A DNA stretch of 64,000 bases from Hofstenia miamia (Eukaryota > Xenacoelomorpha > Acoela), in assembly GCA_004352715.1 (NCBI GenBank), contig SCFE01000090.1, forward strand, positions 1,710,327 to 1,774,326. Direction: 5' to 3'. Below the pieces are notes generated by a model. It made no database searches, had not been told where the DNA came from, and saw nothing but the letters and a program-made list of their open reading frames with translations. The position numbers were made by a program, and so were the translations under genes. Positions 33,285-44,904 of this stretch are shown here, piece by piece. Each line of letters begins with the position of its first letter. Positions within the stretch are counted from its first letter, which is position 1.

Positions 33285-34260
33285 TTACACAAACCAAATC
33301 AATTGTTTTTCAAACATGACGTAAAAATGAATCACATCTTCAAGTGGATTGCTGTGTGAGACAAGGTAATAAATCAATGAGGCCTTACTTGATATGCAGA
33401 TGAAATCAAACCAATGCAATATATTGTGATTACAGAGACAATATTCATTAATGTACAGCAAAACTAAACACATTGTTATTAAAACATGCAAAATATTTCA
33501 TTACCATTATTGTGAGGACTTGAAGAATATGTAGGCTTTTCAAACATCAAAATGTAAAATGCATAAACAGTCAAATCTAAAATAAATCATTAATAAAACA
33601 AATACATTATTAATACTACCATTGTAGTGAGGGTTTGAACAACTTGGAGGCTTTTTTCAATCATTGATTAGATGCATACAGCAAACTTTTAATCAAAAAA
33701 TCTAAACATGTTATTAATTGTGATATATAGATTAATTATCATACTTTAGCATGAGGCAAAACAAACATCAGAGGCTTTTCATGGGAACATCATTTTTCTT
33801 CATTAAAGTATTAATCTAAACAGATATAAATATACAAATAACAAAATTGTTTATACTGTGTATAGAAAATCATTCTTGGATTAAGTGGTGAAACATCATT
33901 ATCAACAATAAAATCCAAGCAGAGAAAACATTGTTAAGTTGTAAACAAATTTTTCCTTTACAATATACAAATTTCAAATTTATTACAGAGGCAGCATGAG
34001 GTGTTGATACAAATCATTTTACATGTCTAAACAAAAATTATTAAAACATGTACAAATTAAATATACCTAAACGAGGTCTCTTTGCATGTGCAGATGGTAC
34101 ATCAATTGATATTAGGTCTAAGCAACACTTATTAAAATGCAAACAATAAATTTTTTTAATACCTAAATGAGGATGTTCTACATTTATGGAGGCATTTTCA
34201 ATAGCATGTTTTGACATTGATTGTGGAATATCTAAATGAAAAATTAGTAAATCACATGTA
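33285..34260 (-). repeat. P1 array of degenerate exon-like units downstream of polB
   Basis: On the minus strand about eight units spaced at roughly 100-160 bp recur at about 34220, 34090, 33990, 33900, 33770, 33640, 33520 and 33340. Several have a pyrimidine/AG acceptor-like start, a short coding-like core (DVP or DIP, then a Lys-Pro or His-Pro-His core) and a GT donor-like end, for example ...CATTTAG|GTATT near 34165 and ...CGTTTAG|GTATAT near 34075. They look like a tandemly duplicated micro-exon with its introns. No function can be assigned. Confidence 0.4.
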
Positions 34261-34296
34261 AATGTAATCTATACCTTTATGAGCCTATGACAAACT

Positions 34297-36752
34297 TCAG
34301 TAATGATCCAACTGATATCTTTTATCATCATATGGAGTAAGTGCAATCTTATTGATTCTCTCTACCAGAATGTCATGTTTTTGACTGCAGATCATTACCA
34401 TCTCACACAATAGAATTTCTTCACCATCCAAAATTTGTTTGAAGACATTGAAATTCATGGTCTTCTTGACAACTCCTGTAACCCACTTAGCACTTGATTT
34501 TATGCTCAAATCCCTACTATTTGCACACCCATATTCAATGGAATACATTTTTGATTTTAAAGCAACCTTTGCCTTTAAATAAGTTTTCTTATTTGCCTCA
34601 CTAAACAATGGTGAATCTTTCAGATAATTTGAGAAGTCAAAATGGCTGGCTATTGCTGGCAATTCAGCATATAAATTTTTGCTCTTTATTTTATACAGGA
34701 AAGAGTCCATGTCACTGTATAATAGGGAAATTTGATTCTTAAATGCCTCCTTCATAACATCATAGTAGAATTGAAATATTTGTAATTTGGACACATCAAA
34801 ATTAGTTTGACCAATATAATTTGGTTTTGTCCACTTGATCTCTTTATGCATAAACATGACCTGCACTAGATTTTCAGAAATTATATTGAATGACTTAAAT
34901 TCAGGTTTCTTAATTAATTTTTTGGCAGCCTCCTGATCACTGACAAACTTGACTATGCACTGTTTTCTAAGTGACTCCATAGTCTTCCCAAATACCATGT
35001 TTGACATTAATTTATAAAAATTCTTTTCAAAGTCATTCTTGGCAACTTTCTTTTCATTGTGTTTAAATCAATGTATGGCTTTAAAAATTGTGATTGCTGG
35101 AACTGCAATGCTTTGTGGAATTTTGTCACTTTTAGACCCTGTACAATATAAAATTTGAGAATCTCATAATGCACTACATATTCCTTTTTGTCAAAAAATG
35201 TCTGCATTAATTTTGGCACGTTTCCTGTCTTTAAATTTAACACAGAGTTTATATGTCTTTAGTATGGTGATAGTAGCTCATCACCTACACACATTTTATG
35301 TGGAGCTAGAGGATAATCAAAGTGTTCCTCATGTAGATAAGAGGGATAATGCAGGTCAACCATAACCAGATAGAATCTATCTGCCTCTTACAGTGTTGCA
35401 AGTATATTTTCTAGACTCTCATCTGTCTAGTGCAGGCCTCCAGTGGGTAAAAACTCACACATGGAAGCTCCATACAGCAAATTCATATCTAAAAAAAGAG
35501 AATATATAGACTCTTTTACATAATAATAACAATCTGAAAACACCCCACACATGCCTCCTCTAATCCCAGATTTAATAAATTCTAATTTATCAAGATTGGC
35601 AATGGGATCCAATGATGTCTGCATATATTTTAGCATTGCATTCCAGCTGTAATTGGAGGCTGTAAAGAAATGCACAGGGTTTCCATACTTTCCAGTCTAA
35701 ATTCTCTAATAACATCAGCAAGAAGAAGTGTGTCCCCCATCAAATAATTATCATGATAGTCTTTGAGCTTCTGACAGCCTCCTTTTAACCATGTATGTTC
35801 ATGCTCAAAGTCCAACTCCTCTTGTGTTATAGAAATCTTCCCAGTCAATCTATTTTTCCAGTGCATCAAATCTGGAAGCTGTGTGTCATTAAACTTTTCA
35901 AAACTATCAAAATAATAATAGCAGAATACCCCTTTGCCTGCAGTAAATGCTTCTGCTTTTTGATCATTCATACCTGCCTTTAAAAATTTATAATTATCAC
36001 TGCCAATATTTTTTGTTAAGTTGGACAGACTGTCTGAGATAAAACAAAAAGAGTCTAAAAATTGTAATTCTTCATACAAACATTTATTAACACTGTTTTT
36101 ATCTTTATAATATTTTATGGGAATTGAAAAACTGAGTGAAAACATGTTTTCACTAGTGCAAGGAATACAACTTTCAAATGACTTTTCACAAAAAGCACAG
36201 GTAGTTGCATTTGCCACATTCTTGTATGTTCACCATGTGAAATTTGAAGTGTGCAATGTTTTTGTATAGCCTGAAATGATTCATGGGCAATTTTTCTAAG
36301 GTGGTCTTACACCTCTGATAGACATTGCTCATCAGAAAAAAACTCTGTCATAGTGGCAATGCAAATACCAGAGGGTCTCTGCATACATGGAAATGTAGTT
36401 TGCAAGCTCATTTACCATACAAGAAAATTTTGCCTCACATAGACCTGTACAAAGTGACAAAAGATGGTTTGCTGGTTGGGTATATGATGACACATCTTTC
36501 TTCACTACCCTCAATTCTTGACAATTCAACTTCAGCCATCAAATAAACCTTGGCAGAGAAATGATTGGAAACATCCTCCTTAACAATTTTTGTAATTGAT
36601 GGTTATGCCGAGGAAAATGGTGCATAAATATCAATGGCTGTTAAAGGCTGGCTTTGAAAACATGCAAAACAACCTTTACAAGCAACATTAGTCTTGAACA
36701 TTTCAATAGTATTAACAGATGTTGATGGTACTTCATGAACAGCAGTGCTCAT
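34297..36752 (-). pseudogene. P1 Polinton-type (protein-primed) DNA polymerase B
   Basis: Read on the minus strand in open pieces 36217-35630, 35675-35427, 35243-35007 and 35007-34297, with a probable start near 36752. Landmarks in order: KGVFCYYYFDSFEKF and DYHDNYLMGDTLLLADV (exonuclease/linker region), SLFLDMNLLYG (motif A), NMVFGKTMESLRK (motif B, first residues altered), YSDMDSFLY (motif C, usually DTDS), and LTPYDDKRY at the C-terminus. This order is that of Polinton PolB, which replicates the element from protein-primed ends. Several frameshifts and the Asp-Met-Asp motif C indicate loss of function. Confidence 0.88.
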
Positions 36753-36759
36753 TGTACAC

Positions 36760-37228
36760 AGCCAAAGAAAAGTTTACAAGTGTAGCATAGATGCACCTGT
36801 GTTTTTATGCCTATTATTTATGTGCTTTTAGAGTGCTAGGGGTTTGGGGTTGTTATATTTACAGTGGGCACATTCAAATGGAGCAGGAGTTGTGGGACTA
36901 AATATAATTAATTTGGAGAGAAGGCCAATTACATATCTCAATCACGTTATTTTTTTTATAATACAATTGTTTAACAAAAGTAATAACATGCATAATTCAA
37001 ATGGGAAAAGATATGTACAAACATTTCAAAAACATAAACAATTTTGCATTGTAAGCAACCAGTATGAAATTATATTGTCTAAATAATTTATTGAAACATG
37101 GTTTTAAATCAAAAATGATTAAAAATATTCAAAAATAAAAACATGTATTAGTATATACACAATTTTTTTTCCCATCTTAAAAAAATAATTTTAAAACTAT
37201 AGTAAATACAAACAAAATGTACTCATGT
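36760..37228. other. P1 intergenic interval
   Basis: Between the polB start and the next minus gene. The plus frame at 36844-37086 has no recognisable features and AT-biased composition; I treat it as chance. Confidence 0.4.
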
Positions 37229-37597
37229 GGTATTGGATGGATTTGTATGTTGACCAGACTCTTGCTGAAGACTTGTTCCAGGCTCATACCTAGCCATCAT
37301 ACAGTTGACTTAAGTCTCAAAATCCTGGGACCAAGGCTCAAACTCCATGGGAGGAGAAGACACAAAAGTGTTGTCATCATCAGATGAAATGTTAAATCTA
37401 AATGCATGTCTCAACACATTGAAAAATGCAATTTAATATTATAAGTAAAAAACAAATATTTACAATTCAGGATTGAACAGACTGTCACAGGGATCCTTGT
37501 ACATATTCTCTTGGATGATTTTTTTGCTCAATATTGAGTATTCCACCCAGAAAGAAAGTCTTGAGGATTTTTGTTTGGGTTCATTTTACTATAAGAT
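37229..37597 (-). pseudogene. P1 small two-exon-like gene, acidic protein
   Basis: Minus strand. The first piece starts near 37585 (MNPNKNPQDFLSGWN) with one frame break before KKIIQENMYKDPCDSLFNPEL. A GTAAAT donor-like site follows at about 37463, and an acceptor-like AG near 37412 leads to FNISSDDDNTFVSS and a Gly/Ser/Gln-rich end near 37229. It lies just upstream of polB on the same strand. One internal stop. Function unknown. Confidence 0.4.
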
Positions 37598-37956
37598 TGT
37601 AGGTTAACAAATAATTGAATGAAATTTTCAAATGCTTTCTTCTATTTATAGATGTCAATTGCTTACATTTCAAACACTATCTAATAATGAACATTAAACT
37701 TGTTGAAAAGATTTCATGAAAAACATTACATAATGTACATGGTGAAAAATATTAAATATAAATATAAAAATTAATTACTAATCAATATATCATGAATAAT
37801 AATAATATTTTAAAAACTCACTGTATTTAAAGCAGAAAATGTCTGTGCTATGAGAACTCTAGTAATTTTGTGATAATGTTTACATGCTGTCAACAAACAA
37901 GTGGCTTTTACATTCTCATAAATATTTGCTTATTTACCATATGACTAACTATGACA
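37598..37956. other. P1 AT-rich interval, nothing identified
   Basis: About 360 bp of A/T-rich DNA with no supported frame. Confidence 0.4.
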
Positions 37957-39437
37957 CAGAAAATTGTATATCTAAGAATTTTGTTACATATTCCAACAAT
38001 AGATTTCATGTACCTTGTAAATATGTTGGTAAAGTTGATATTTGACTAACTAAATTTTTTCGGATTTTCGCAGAAAATTGTATATCTAAGAATTTTGTTA
38101 CATATTCCAACAATAGATTTCATGTACCTTGTAAATATGTTGGTAAAGTTGATATTTGACTAACTAAATTTTTTCGGATTTTCACAGAAAATTGTATATC
38201 TAAAGTACCGTGTACACTTACAACTTTGCGCGCAACCTATCTTGATTTAATGAGGTGCACAAGAAAAGTTGTAAGTGTGTACGCGATTCCAACTTTGTTG
38301 TGATCTTTTAATTCAATAATCTATTTCTGAGGAGTGCAAAATTTAAATTTTGTAACAAACTACTTTTCTTTAATAAAAATATAATTACAAATGAAGAACA
38401 TTATTGTAATTAATTAACAGATGATATAATTATTATATTATAATAACAATTTTAAAATTATTATTAATTTTCTAAAATATTTTTTACTTTTCATCCCATA
38501 ATCTTCCTGTGTTTCAATAATTGTAATATTCATTTATTCTTGTATGCAGCATTTGGCGCACTTGCACAACGTACCCTCTGACGCATAGTTTTAATTACTC
38601 ATTGTTTACTTTTCGATTATAGTAAGAATCAGGGGTGCCATTTATGGTATGGCCATATATTGTAAGGCGAAATTTTTTAGCAGCCCATAATGGCCATATT
38701 TTAACTTTCGTCCATATGTTATGGCCATTATGTAAAATATGGTGAATGACGGTGACGAAATATATGTAGAACACATGTGGTTATATGTAATGCCAATTAA
38801 ATGTAGTGATTTCTAATATTTAATAACATAAATAACAAATTGCAAGTTGCAATTAAAAGACAACCATTTTTCTGTAATATGAAATTGTAATGATATCACA
38901 AGGAAAAGCAATTCTTTATCATTCTATATCATCAGCATATTCAATTTTGAAACATATCTCACTTCAAATTTCAATCAAAGTTTTTAAACATCACAATTTC
39001 TTTAGTTTAAATTTTCAAATAGTAATAACTTGCTAATAACATACAATTAATGTGGTTTAGACAAATATTAATCGATTTTTTAAAATCGTTTATACTGCAA
39101 ATGTTAATGTAATTTACTGATAAATTTAAGTATTAAAAATTGCAATACATATAATTCAACTAAAGAGTTGTGCGCAAAGTTGTAAGTGTGTACGCAAAAT
39201 ATTTTTGTTGTGAACTTTATAACTACCCAAAAAGTTGCGCGCAAAGTTGGAAGTGTGTACGCAAAATATTTTTGTTGTGAACTTTATAATTACCCAAAAA
39301 GTTGTGCGCAAAGTTGTAGGTGTGCACGCTACTTAAGAATTTTGTTACACATTCCAACAATAGATTTCATGTACCTTGTAAATATGTTGGTAAAGTTGAT
39401 ATTTGACTAACGAAATTTTTTCAGATTTTCACAAAAT
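37957..39437. repeat. 114-bp tandem repeats, third copy split by a TIR element
   Basis: Units start CAGAAAATTG at 37957, 38071 and 38185, with an exact 114-bp period. The third unit is interrupted at 38203 and resumes at 39334 after the TIR element. Units 1 and 2 are almost identical; unit 3 carries a few changes. Confidence 0.92.
38204..39333. mobile_element. 1,130-bp non-autonomous TIR element, TSD TAA
   Basis: Ends AGTACCGTGTACAC and GTGTGCACGCTACT, an imperfect TIR of about 30 bp containing ACAACTTTGCGC. It is flanked by TAA at 38201-38203 and 39334-39336. Near the right end the terminal sequence is repeated three times with about 64-bp spacing (39165-39333). No transposase frame. A 3-bp TWA-type duplication fits PIF/Harbinger-like elements, but this is inference. 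Confidence 0.85.
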
Positions 39438-39512
39438 AGTTTGTTACTAAATGATTGACAATAAATCTGTCAGTTTATTAAATTTTTAAATCCATAGAAA
39501 TACATCAAACTC

Positions 39513-39845
39513 TTGACTAAATCAGGTAATAAAATACATATTTTAGAAAAAGGAAATGTGTGGAAAGACAACCACATAAATTTGATAGTAATATTATTAT
39601 CATTATTAGAGTATATGTACATTGCCAAACCTAAAAAAGTAACCTATCATAAAATCTCTATGTGTATAAAATTCAATGGGTATCAGTGCAATTATTCACT
39701 ATTTTTCAGGAATATGACCAACAATCAATATCTTAAACACAGCTATGAGTACATTCTACGCGAATTTGCAATTATTGAGCAAAAGATGGTCATTTTGAAT
39801 AACATTCAAAAAGTTACAAACTATGAAAGTATACCACTCACTTAG
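39513..39845 (+). CDS. P1 hypothetical ORF, 110 residues
   Basis: Plus-strand frame, Lys/Ile/Tyr/Asn-rich. The middle (ISMCIKFNGYQCNYSLFF) looks strand-rich. It is followed 9 bp later by the next ORF in another frame, so the two may be parts of one gene. I do not recognise it. Position opposite polB fits a P1 structural gene. Confidence 0.35.
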   Translation: MTKSGNKIHILEKGNVWKDNHINLIVILLSLLEYMYIAKPKKVTYHKISMCIKFNGYQCNYSLFFRNMTNNQYLKHSYEYILREFAIIEQKMVILNNIQKVTNYESIPLT

Positions 39846-39854
39846 AACAGAGTT

Positions 39855-40220
39855 TTGCACATTCCATTTCAAGTATCTTCAGCACAATGTACTTACAACA
39901 CTTGCTGGGGTCTAAGCCCTTGCATAGACATTGACACTACAAATTTCAATTCACCTGGAGCAAGTCTACCACATACAATGGAACCAGGTGAAATTTTAAA
40001 GAAAAATATCAATAGAATTCATGTGGAAGGATTTCCAATAGACTTTGCCATTTCAAAAATCTTTTCCCTTATTGATGGAGGCATTGAAGAAGATGATAGA
40101 GTGTCCATTTTTTGCATAAAATTATTGGATTCTGAGCACCAAGCCTGTAAAACTTTATCAGCTAATGTTTCTATTGGATGGCCAAAATTTGAGTTGTATA
40201 AAACAGTGAAAATTCATTAG
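39855..40220 (+). CDS. P1 hypothetical ORF, 121 residues
   Basis: Plus-strand frame with cysteines near the N-terminus (QCTYNTCWGLSPCIDID) and a mixed alpha/beta look (RIHVEGFPIDFAISKIFSLIDGG). No family recognised. Better amino-acid composition than the surrounding chance frames supports real coding origin. A following frame begins at 40239. Confidence 0.45.
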   Translation: MHIPFQVSSAQCTYNTCWGLSPCIDIDTTNFNSPGASLPHTMEPGEILKKNINRIHVEGFPIDFAISKIFSLIDGGIEEDDRVSIFCIKLLDSEHQACKTLSANVSIGWPKFELYKTVKIH

Positions 40221-40238
40221 TTTATCATCAGCTCATTA

Positions 40239-40580
40239 TGTCTTCTAACCCACCTGAAATCAGTAATTTTATGTCAATCCAAGCACCTGTCTATCAACAT
40301 TTGGACAGGGTTAAAGAACCCTTGAAGCTTATTAGTGACAGACCTCCAAGTCAATGAATGGAGATGAATGATCAATGTAAAAAAAGTTCAAACAAGATAT
40401 GGGGAGGCAGTACACATTGGTATCTACAGAAATGAATTTTTATGTCTACCAAAAAGGTATGCACAAGTTATTGATGATGGAGATGAGAATGATCTTATTG
40501 GTGGTCTATTCCAGTTATCAGAAAAAGTAAAAGAAACTGGCGCTAAACATCATCCACATCTTACTTTCATGCAGGAGTGA
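40239..40580 (+). pseudogene. P1 small TRYG/PKRY-motif protein, plus-strand paralog
   Basis: Starts at ATG 40239 (MSSNPPEISNF...) and reaches a stop at about 40357. In a shifted frame from 40368 it continues with KVQTRYGEAVHIGI...FLCLPKRY, then an acidic tail. The TRYG-x-AV...LPKRY core recurs in the minus-strand gene near 45120-45000. The core reads as a short beta-rich domain, possibly a nucleic-acid-binding OB-like fold, but that is a guess. The frame change at 40357-40368 could be an intron or a frameshift. Confidence 0.5.
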
Positions 40581-40589
40581 CTTAATGTT

Positions 40590-41769
40590 CTATAGATTAC
40601 ACTGGTCTGCCACATTTTTGCGGTCTGGGATTTTTTAGCTAATTCCTACTAATTTTGATGTGGTAAATTCAAATCTGTCAACAGATTTTGCCCATCACGT
40701 CACATTTTTTGCATACCGGTACCTAATGCAACATTCCATTTTCTGTAAAATCCAATATTTTTGCTTATTCTCTTCACTTCTCTTATAAAACAAGCACTCA
40801 ATATGCTTATAACTTAATACAAATAGTTCAGAATTGTGATAAATTTCCTGAACAAATATAATAATAAGATGCATAGTATTATGTAAAAATAGTCTTAAAT
40901 TCATCATTTTTCAGGAAACAATATAAAAAATCAATGATAATGGCAAAAATTTGTCCCATAAAAGTAGATAATGCAATAAATCCCGTTGTTGCGATATTAA
41001 ATTAGCTATTTATTTAAAATATTGTAATTCTAAGAAAAATATTGATGACTATACATGCATTTATATATTCTATTGGTCGATGCTACTGAATGAGAATTGA
41101 TATATTCAAAAAACAAAGAATAGTTTCACATGGAGCAAGGAATTTTCTACATTTTGATGTATAAACCTAATCCATGAGATCAAAACTCGCGGAGAAATAG
41201 GGTTCCGAAATCGATCAGTTGATATAGTCGAAAAGCGCTAGAAAGAAAGTTATAATAAATTAAAGCTTTAATAACGGAAAAGGAATATTAATTAAAAATA
41301 TAATATAGACATTGGGATATAGAATTAAGGGAGCTCTAAAGAATGGTGAAAAGAGCTAAGGAATTGGATAAGAATTGACAGAGTAATGGCTTTCAGAAGT
41401 TGTACTAGTTAGTATAGAAATTCAACAAGATGGCTTTAATATACCACAGAGAAGAGAAAGGCAAGGAAGAAAGCCATAATGTATAGAGATGAAGTCATCC
41501 AAATATAGTACTTTTAGACAGATTCCAAACTAATATTATGCAGAATGTCATCAAAATATTGAAATTCACTACTTTGTTTCAGATCTTTAGTAATAAATAA
41601 AAGTCGCAATAGTATAAACTAATATTGGTGCACAAGAGATATTGATGCACTATTTTTTGACGGAATAGCTAATATGCTAACTGTTGCCATTGATTGATTA
41701 GCCATTAGTCGCGTCAGTTTGTTTTTGCTTTTTGTCTTGTTTGTCTTGCTTTAAAAGAATAGCCTAAAA
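40590..41769. other. Non-coding interval before the DDE-like gene
   Basis: No supported frame. CACTGGTCTGCCACATTTTT at 40600 looks like a transposon end, but I found no inverted partner after 43407. Confidence 0.4.
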
Positions 41770-43407
41770 ATGAATAGAAAATGCAAAAATGACCCAAATA
41801 AATTTTGCTATATTTGTGGACAAGTGATGTTATCTGGTCAGCGAATGGGTATAACTGCATTTGTTAAGGTTACCTACCAAGCTTACTTTGGAATGAAATT
41901 GGGCGATCAAGATAAAAATTTTGCCCCTCACTATTGTTGCAAGACTTGTATAGAAAATTTTAGGCATTGGAGGAAAGGACAAAAGAAATCTCTTCCGTTT
42001 GGTATTCCAATGCAATGGCGAGAAAACAAAGACCATTTAACTGATTGCTATTTTTGTCTTACTAATGTAACTGGTGTAAACAAAAAAAACAAGCACTGTG
42101 TTGTTTATCCTGACGTACCATCTGCAAGACGACCAGTTAACCACAGTTCTGAGGTACCTATTCCCAAACTCCCAGAAAATCTAGAAGAAATTTTTAGAGA
42201 GAGTGAAGAGGAAGAAGAAGCAATAGACACCTCTACTTCATTCGTGCCTTCATCTTTTGAAGTGGACCATCCCAAGCCTTTAAACCAGCATCAACTGAAT
42301 GACTTAACTAGGGACTTGGGTCTGTCAAAGGAATCTGCCCAGCTACTTGGATCGAGACTCTCAGAAAATCATCTACTTGCTCCAGAGACAACATATTACT
42401 GGTACAGGCATAGAGATAAAGAATTTCGAAAGTTTTTTGCTGCCAGTGAAAACAATAATCTGGTGTACTGCACGAATGTGAAGGGCTTAGTTGAAGCTTT
42501 AGGTATACCATATGCAGCAGATGAATGGAGACTATTTATAGATTCTTCAATTAGAAGTTTAAAAGCTGTGTTGCTGCATATTAAAAATAAGGTTGCATCT
42601 GTTCCTGTGGCACATTCAGTTCATTTAACAGAGAACTATGAAACTATGAAGACCCTGCTTGACGCTTTGAATTACGATTTCCACAATTAGAAGATCTGTG
42701 GAGATTTAAAGGTTGTCACTTTAATACTAGGAATGCAAGGAGGGTACACAAAGCATCCATGCTTTCTTTGTTTATGGGACAGCAGAGCAGATGATCAGCA
42801 CTACCAGAAACAAGAATGGCCAGCCCGAGAACATTTTAACCCTGGGAATTATAACGTACTACATCAACCACTAGTCAATCGGGATAGAATTCTCCTTCCG
42901 CCCCTGCATATTAAATTAGGATTAATGAGAAGTTTTGTAAAAGCTTTAAATAAAGAAAGCCATGCATTTATTTTCTTGGCCAAAAAATTTCCAAAAGTCA
43001 GTGATGCTAAACTTGCTGCTGGTATTTTTGATGGACCTCAAATAAGAACATTAATGAAAGATGACGAATTTCCAATAGTAATGACAGAAGCTGAAAGAAA
43101 TGCATGGAGCTCCTTTAAGTCTCTCACTCTTAATTTTTTAGGCAATCATAAAAGCCAAAAATATGAAGCCATCGTGGAAAGCTTTATCCAAAACTTTCAA
43201 AGCTTAGGTGTGAGAATGTCAATAAAGCTTCATTTTCTAAGATCACATTTCGATTATTTCCCAGAAAATTGTGGTGATTATAGTGAAGAGCAAGGGGAAA
43301 GGTTTCACCAAGATATTAAGTGCATGGAAGAAAGATACCAGGGAAGATGGGACGTCAACATGCTTTCTGACTATTGTTGGTGCTTAAAAAAAAACTTTTG
43401 TATATAG
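41770..43407 (+). pseudogene. DDE-like transposon-derived protein, one in-frame TAG
   Basis: A single frame of about 545 residues from ATG 41770 to the stop at 43405-43407, broken only by TAG at 42688-42690. The N-terminus has paired C-x2-C sites (CYICGQ ... CCKTCIENF, CYFCLTN), a zinc-finger DNA-binding region, then an acidic Ser-rich linker. Later blocks are CGDLKVVTLILGMQGG, PCFLCLWDSRA, PPLHIKLGLM, FDGPQIRTLM and EEQGERFHQDIK. This resembles a protein family repeated many times in invertebrate genomes and apparently transposon-borne; the Asp and Glu in these blocks may form an RNase H-fold triad. I cannot give the superfamily name. Confidence 0.65.
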
Positions 43408-44383
43408 CTACATAAATATATTTATTAATCTCCATGTTTTATATCTTAAATTTTATTTTAGACATGTATTATATTAATTGATATTATTATTATGTTGATT
43501 ATTTATAAGCAAAATAGACAAACCCCCTGTATTTTTCATTTATGATATTTCATATAAAAGTAGGAGTTTGACAAAAGAAAATTCAGATTAGCATTTGTTG
43601 TAATCAGGGTTAACAAAAACATAAAATCATACATGTGATTTTAGCTAAATTAGTGTTCATATACTTTATTTCAATCATCCTTCCCTCATGCTAAATTTGA
43701 ATGTGAATTGTATGTTAAATTATTAGCTAGGTAGAACATTGACAGTTATCATTTTTACCTATTTACAAAGGAAACATATGAGCTTACATTTTAATGTTTA
43801 TTGAATGTTACAAAATAAAATAATAAATAACATAAAATTTCACAAAAGGCAAATTCATATTAGCATTTATTGTAATCAAAAGATAATAACAAATAATAAT
43901 AATAACATACAAAAACCTAATTAAATAAAGAATTATTGTATTGCATACCTTACCTGTAAATTAGAAATTGAAATTGCACCCAATACTTTAGTCAAACATA
44001 AAACTGTAAAATGATTTTTTTCCAACTAAGCAAATATTTGTTATTTAATGTAATTAAATTTCCTTTTATTGATATTCATTCACTTATTATTATTATAATT
44101 ACAAGTTGAAATAAAATATCAGTGACATCAAATTATTTTTTGGCAAAAGCAAGTAGAACAAAATTGTCTGTAAGGTCTTTATTCTAACACACAAAAATTC
44201 CAGTTAAATTGTATCATTATGCAAATGACGCGTTTTAACTCAATTACAAATTATTAATCACTCTCTTGCTAGTTTTATATTCACATAGTTGGTTAATTTA
44301 TTCACCATGACAACTTGTATGAAATCTAATGTGTTTTTGAAGTACATGAAAACATTTACAGCAGCATTTACTATATTAAAGAA
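43408..44383. other. AT-rich interval with a dispersed direct repeat
   Basis: No gene seen. A ~40-bp segment (core TTAGCATTTGTTGTAATCA) near 43575-43612 recurs near 43848-43885 with a few changes. Confidence 0.5.
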
Positions 44384-44820
44384 ATGTTAATTTTATTGGA
44401 TATAAAATTGTATGTAATCACAGTACGACATTCAAAGGAAATGTTTTCCTGTCTCCCACACAGCATTCAGAAAGCTTTCAACTGGTACGAACGCAATTTC
44501 CATCAAATTGCATTTACAGAAGGAAACCTAACAAATGAACAAATTATTACTTTTATTGAATCCCTGAATTTATCATGTAGAAAGGAAACAGTGTTTTGGG
44601 CATGTGATAGAATGAACTGCGAGTTTTTAAGTCATTTAATTTCTCAACCTGTGGAAAATTTACTTGATTATGGTTATTGATATCCACAAAACTCTGAAAA
44701 CTCTACAGACTGTATAAAAGACTATTATAAATTTGTATGCCAAATGAACACTTCACGAGGTATATTATTATCTCCATTTACTAATAATAATCATTGTAAA
44801 TTTAAGAAATTTGTTGTGAA
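44384..44820 (+). pseudogene. P1 hypothetical ORF near the right end
   Basis: Plus-strand frame 44384-44680 (98 residues; a better start may be within ...HSKEMFSCLPHS). Coding composition continues in another frame to about 44820. It has several Cys (SLNLSCRKETVFWACDRMNC) and a helical look. No family recognised. It lies tail-to-tail with the minus AT-hook gene. Confidence 0.4.
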
Positions 44821-44904
44821 ACTATTGTAGCTAAAAATTAATCATTTTTGTTTTCCTGACTATTTATTATTAATTTATCAAACATTAACTAGTACATGTA
44901 GAAT

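Noticed and set aside
36844-37086. 80-residue plus-strand ORF in P1
   Set aside because: Low-complexity AT-rich composition, no motif, and sits between two minus-strand genes.
40600-40640. CACTGGTCTGCCACATTTTT as a transposon end for the DDE-like gene
   Set aside because: No inverted partner was found between 43407 and 44400, and no flanking duplication.
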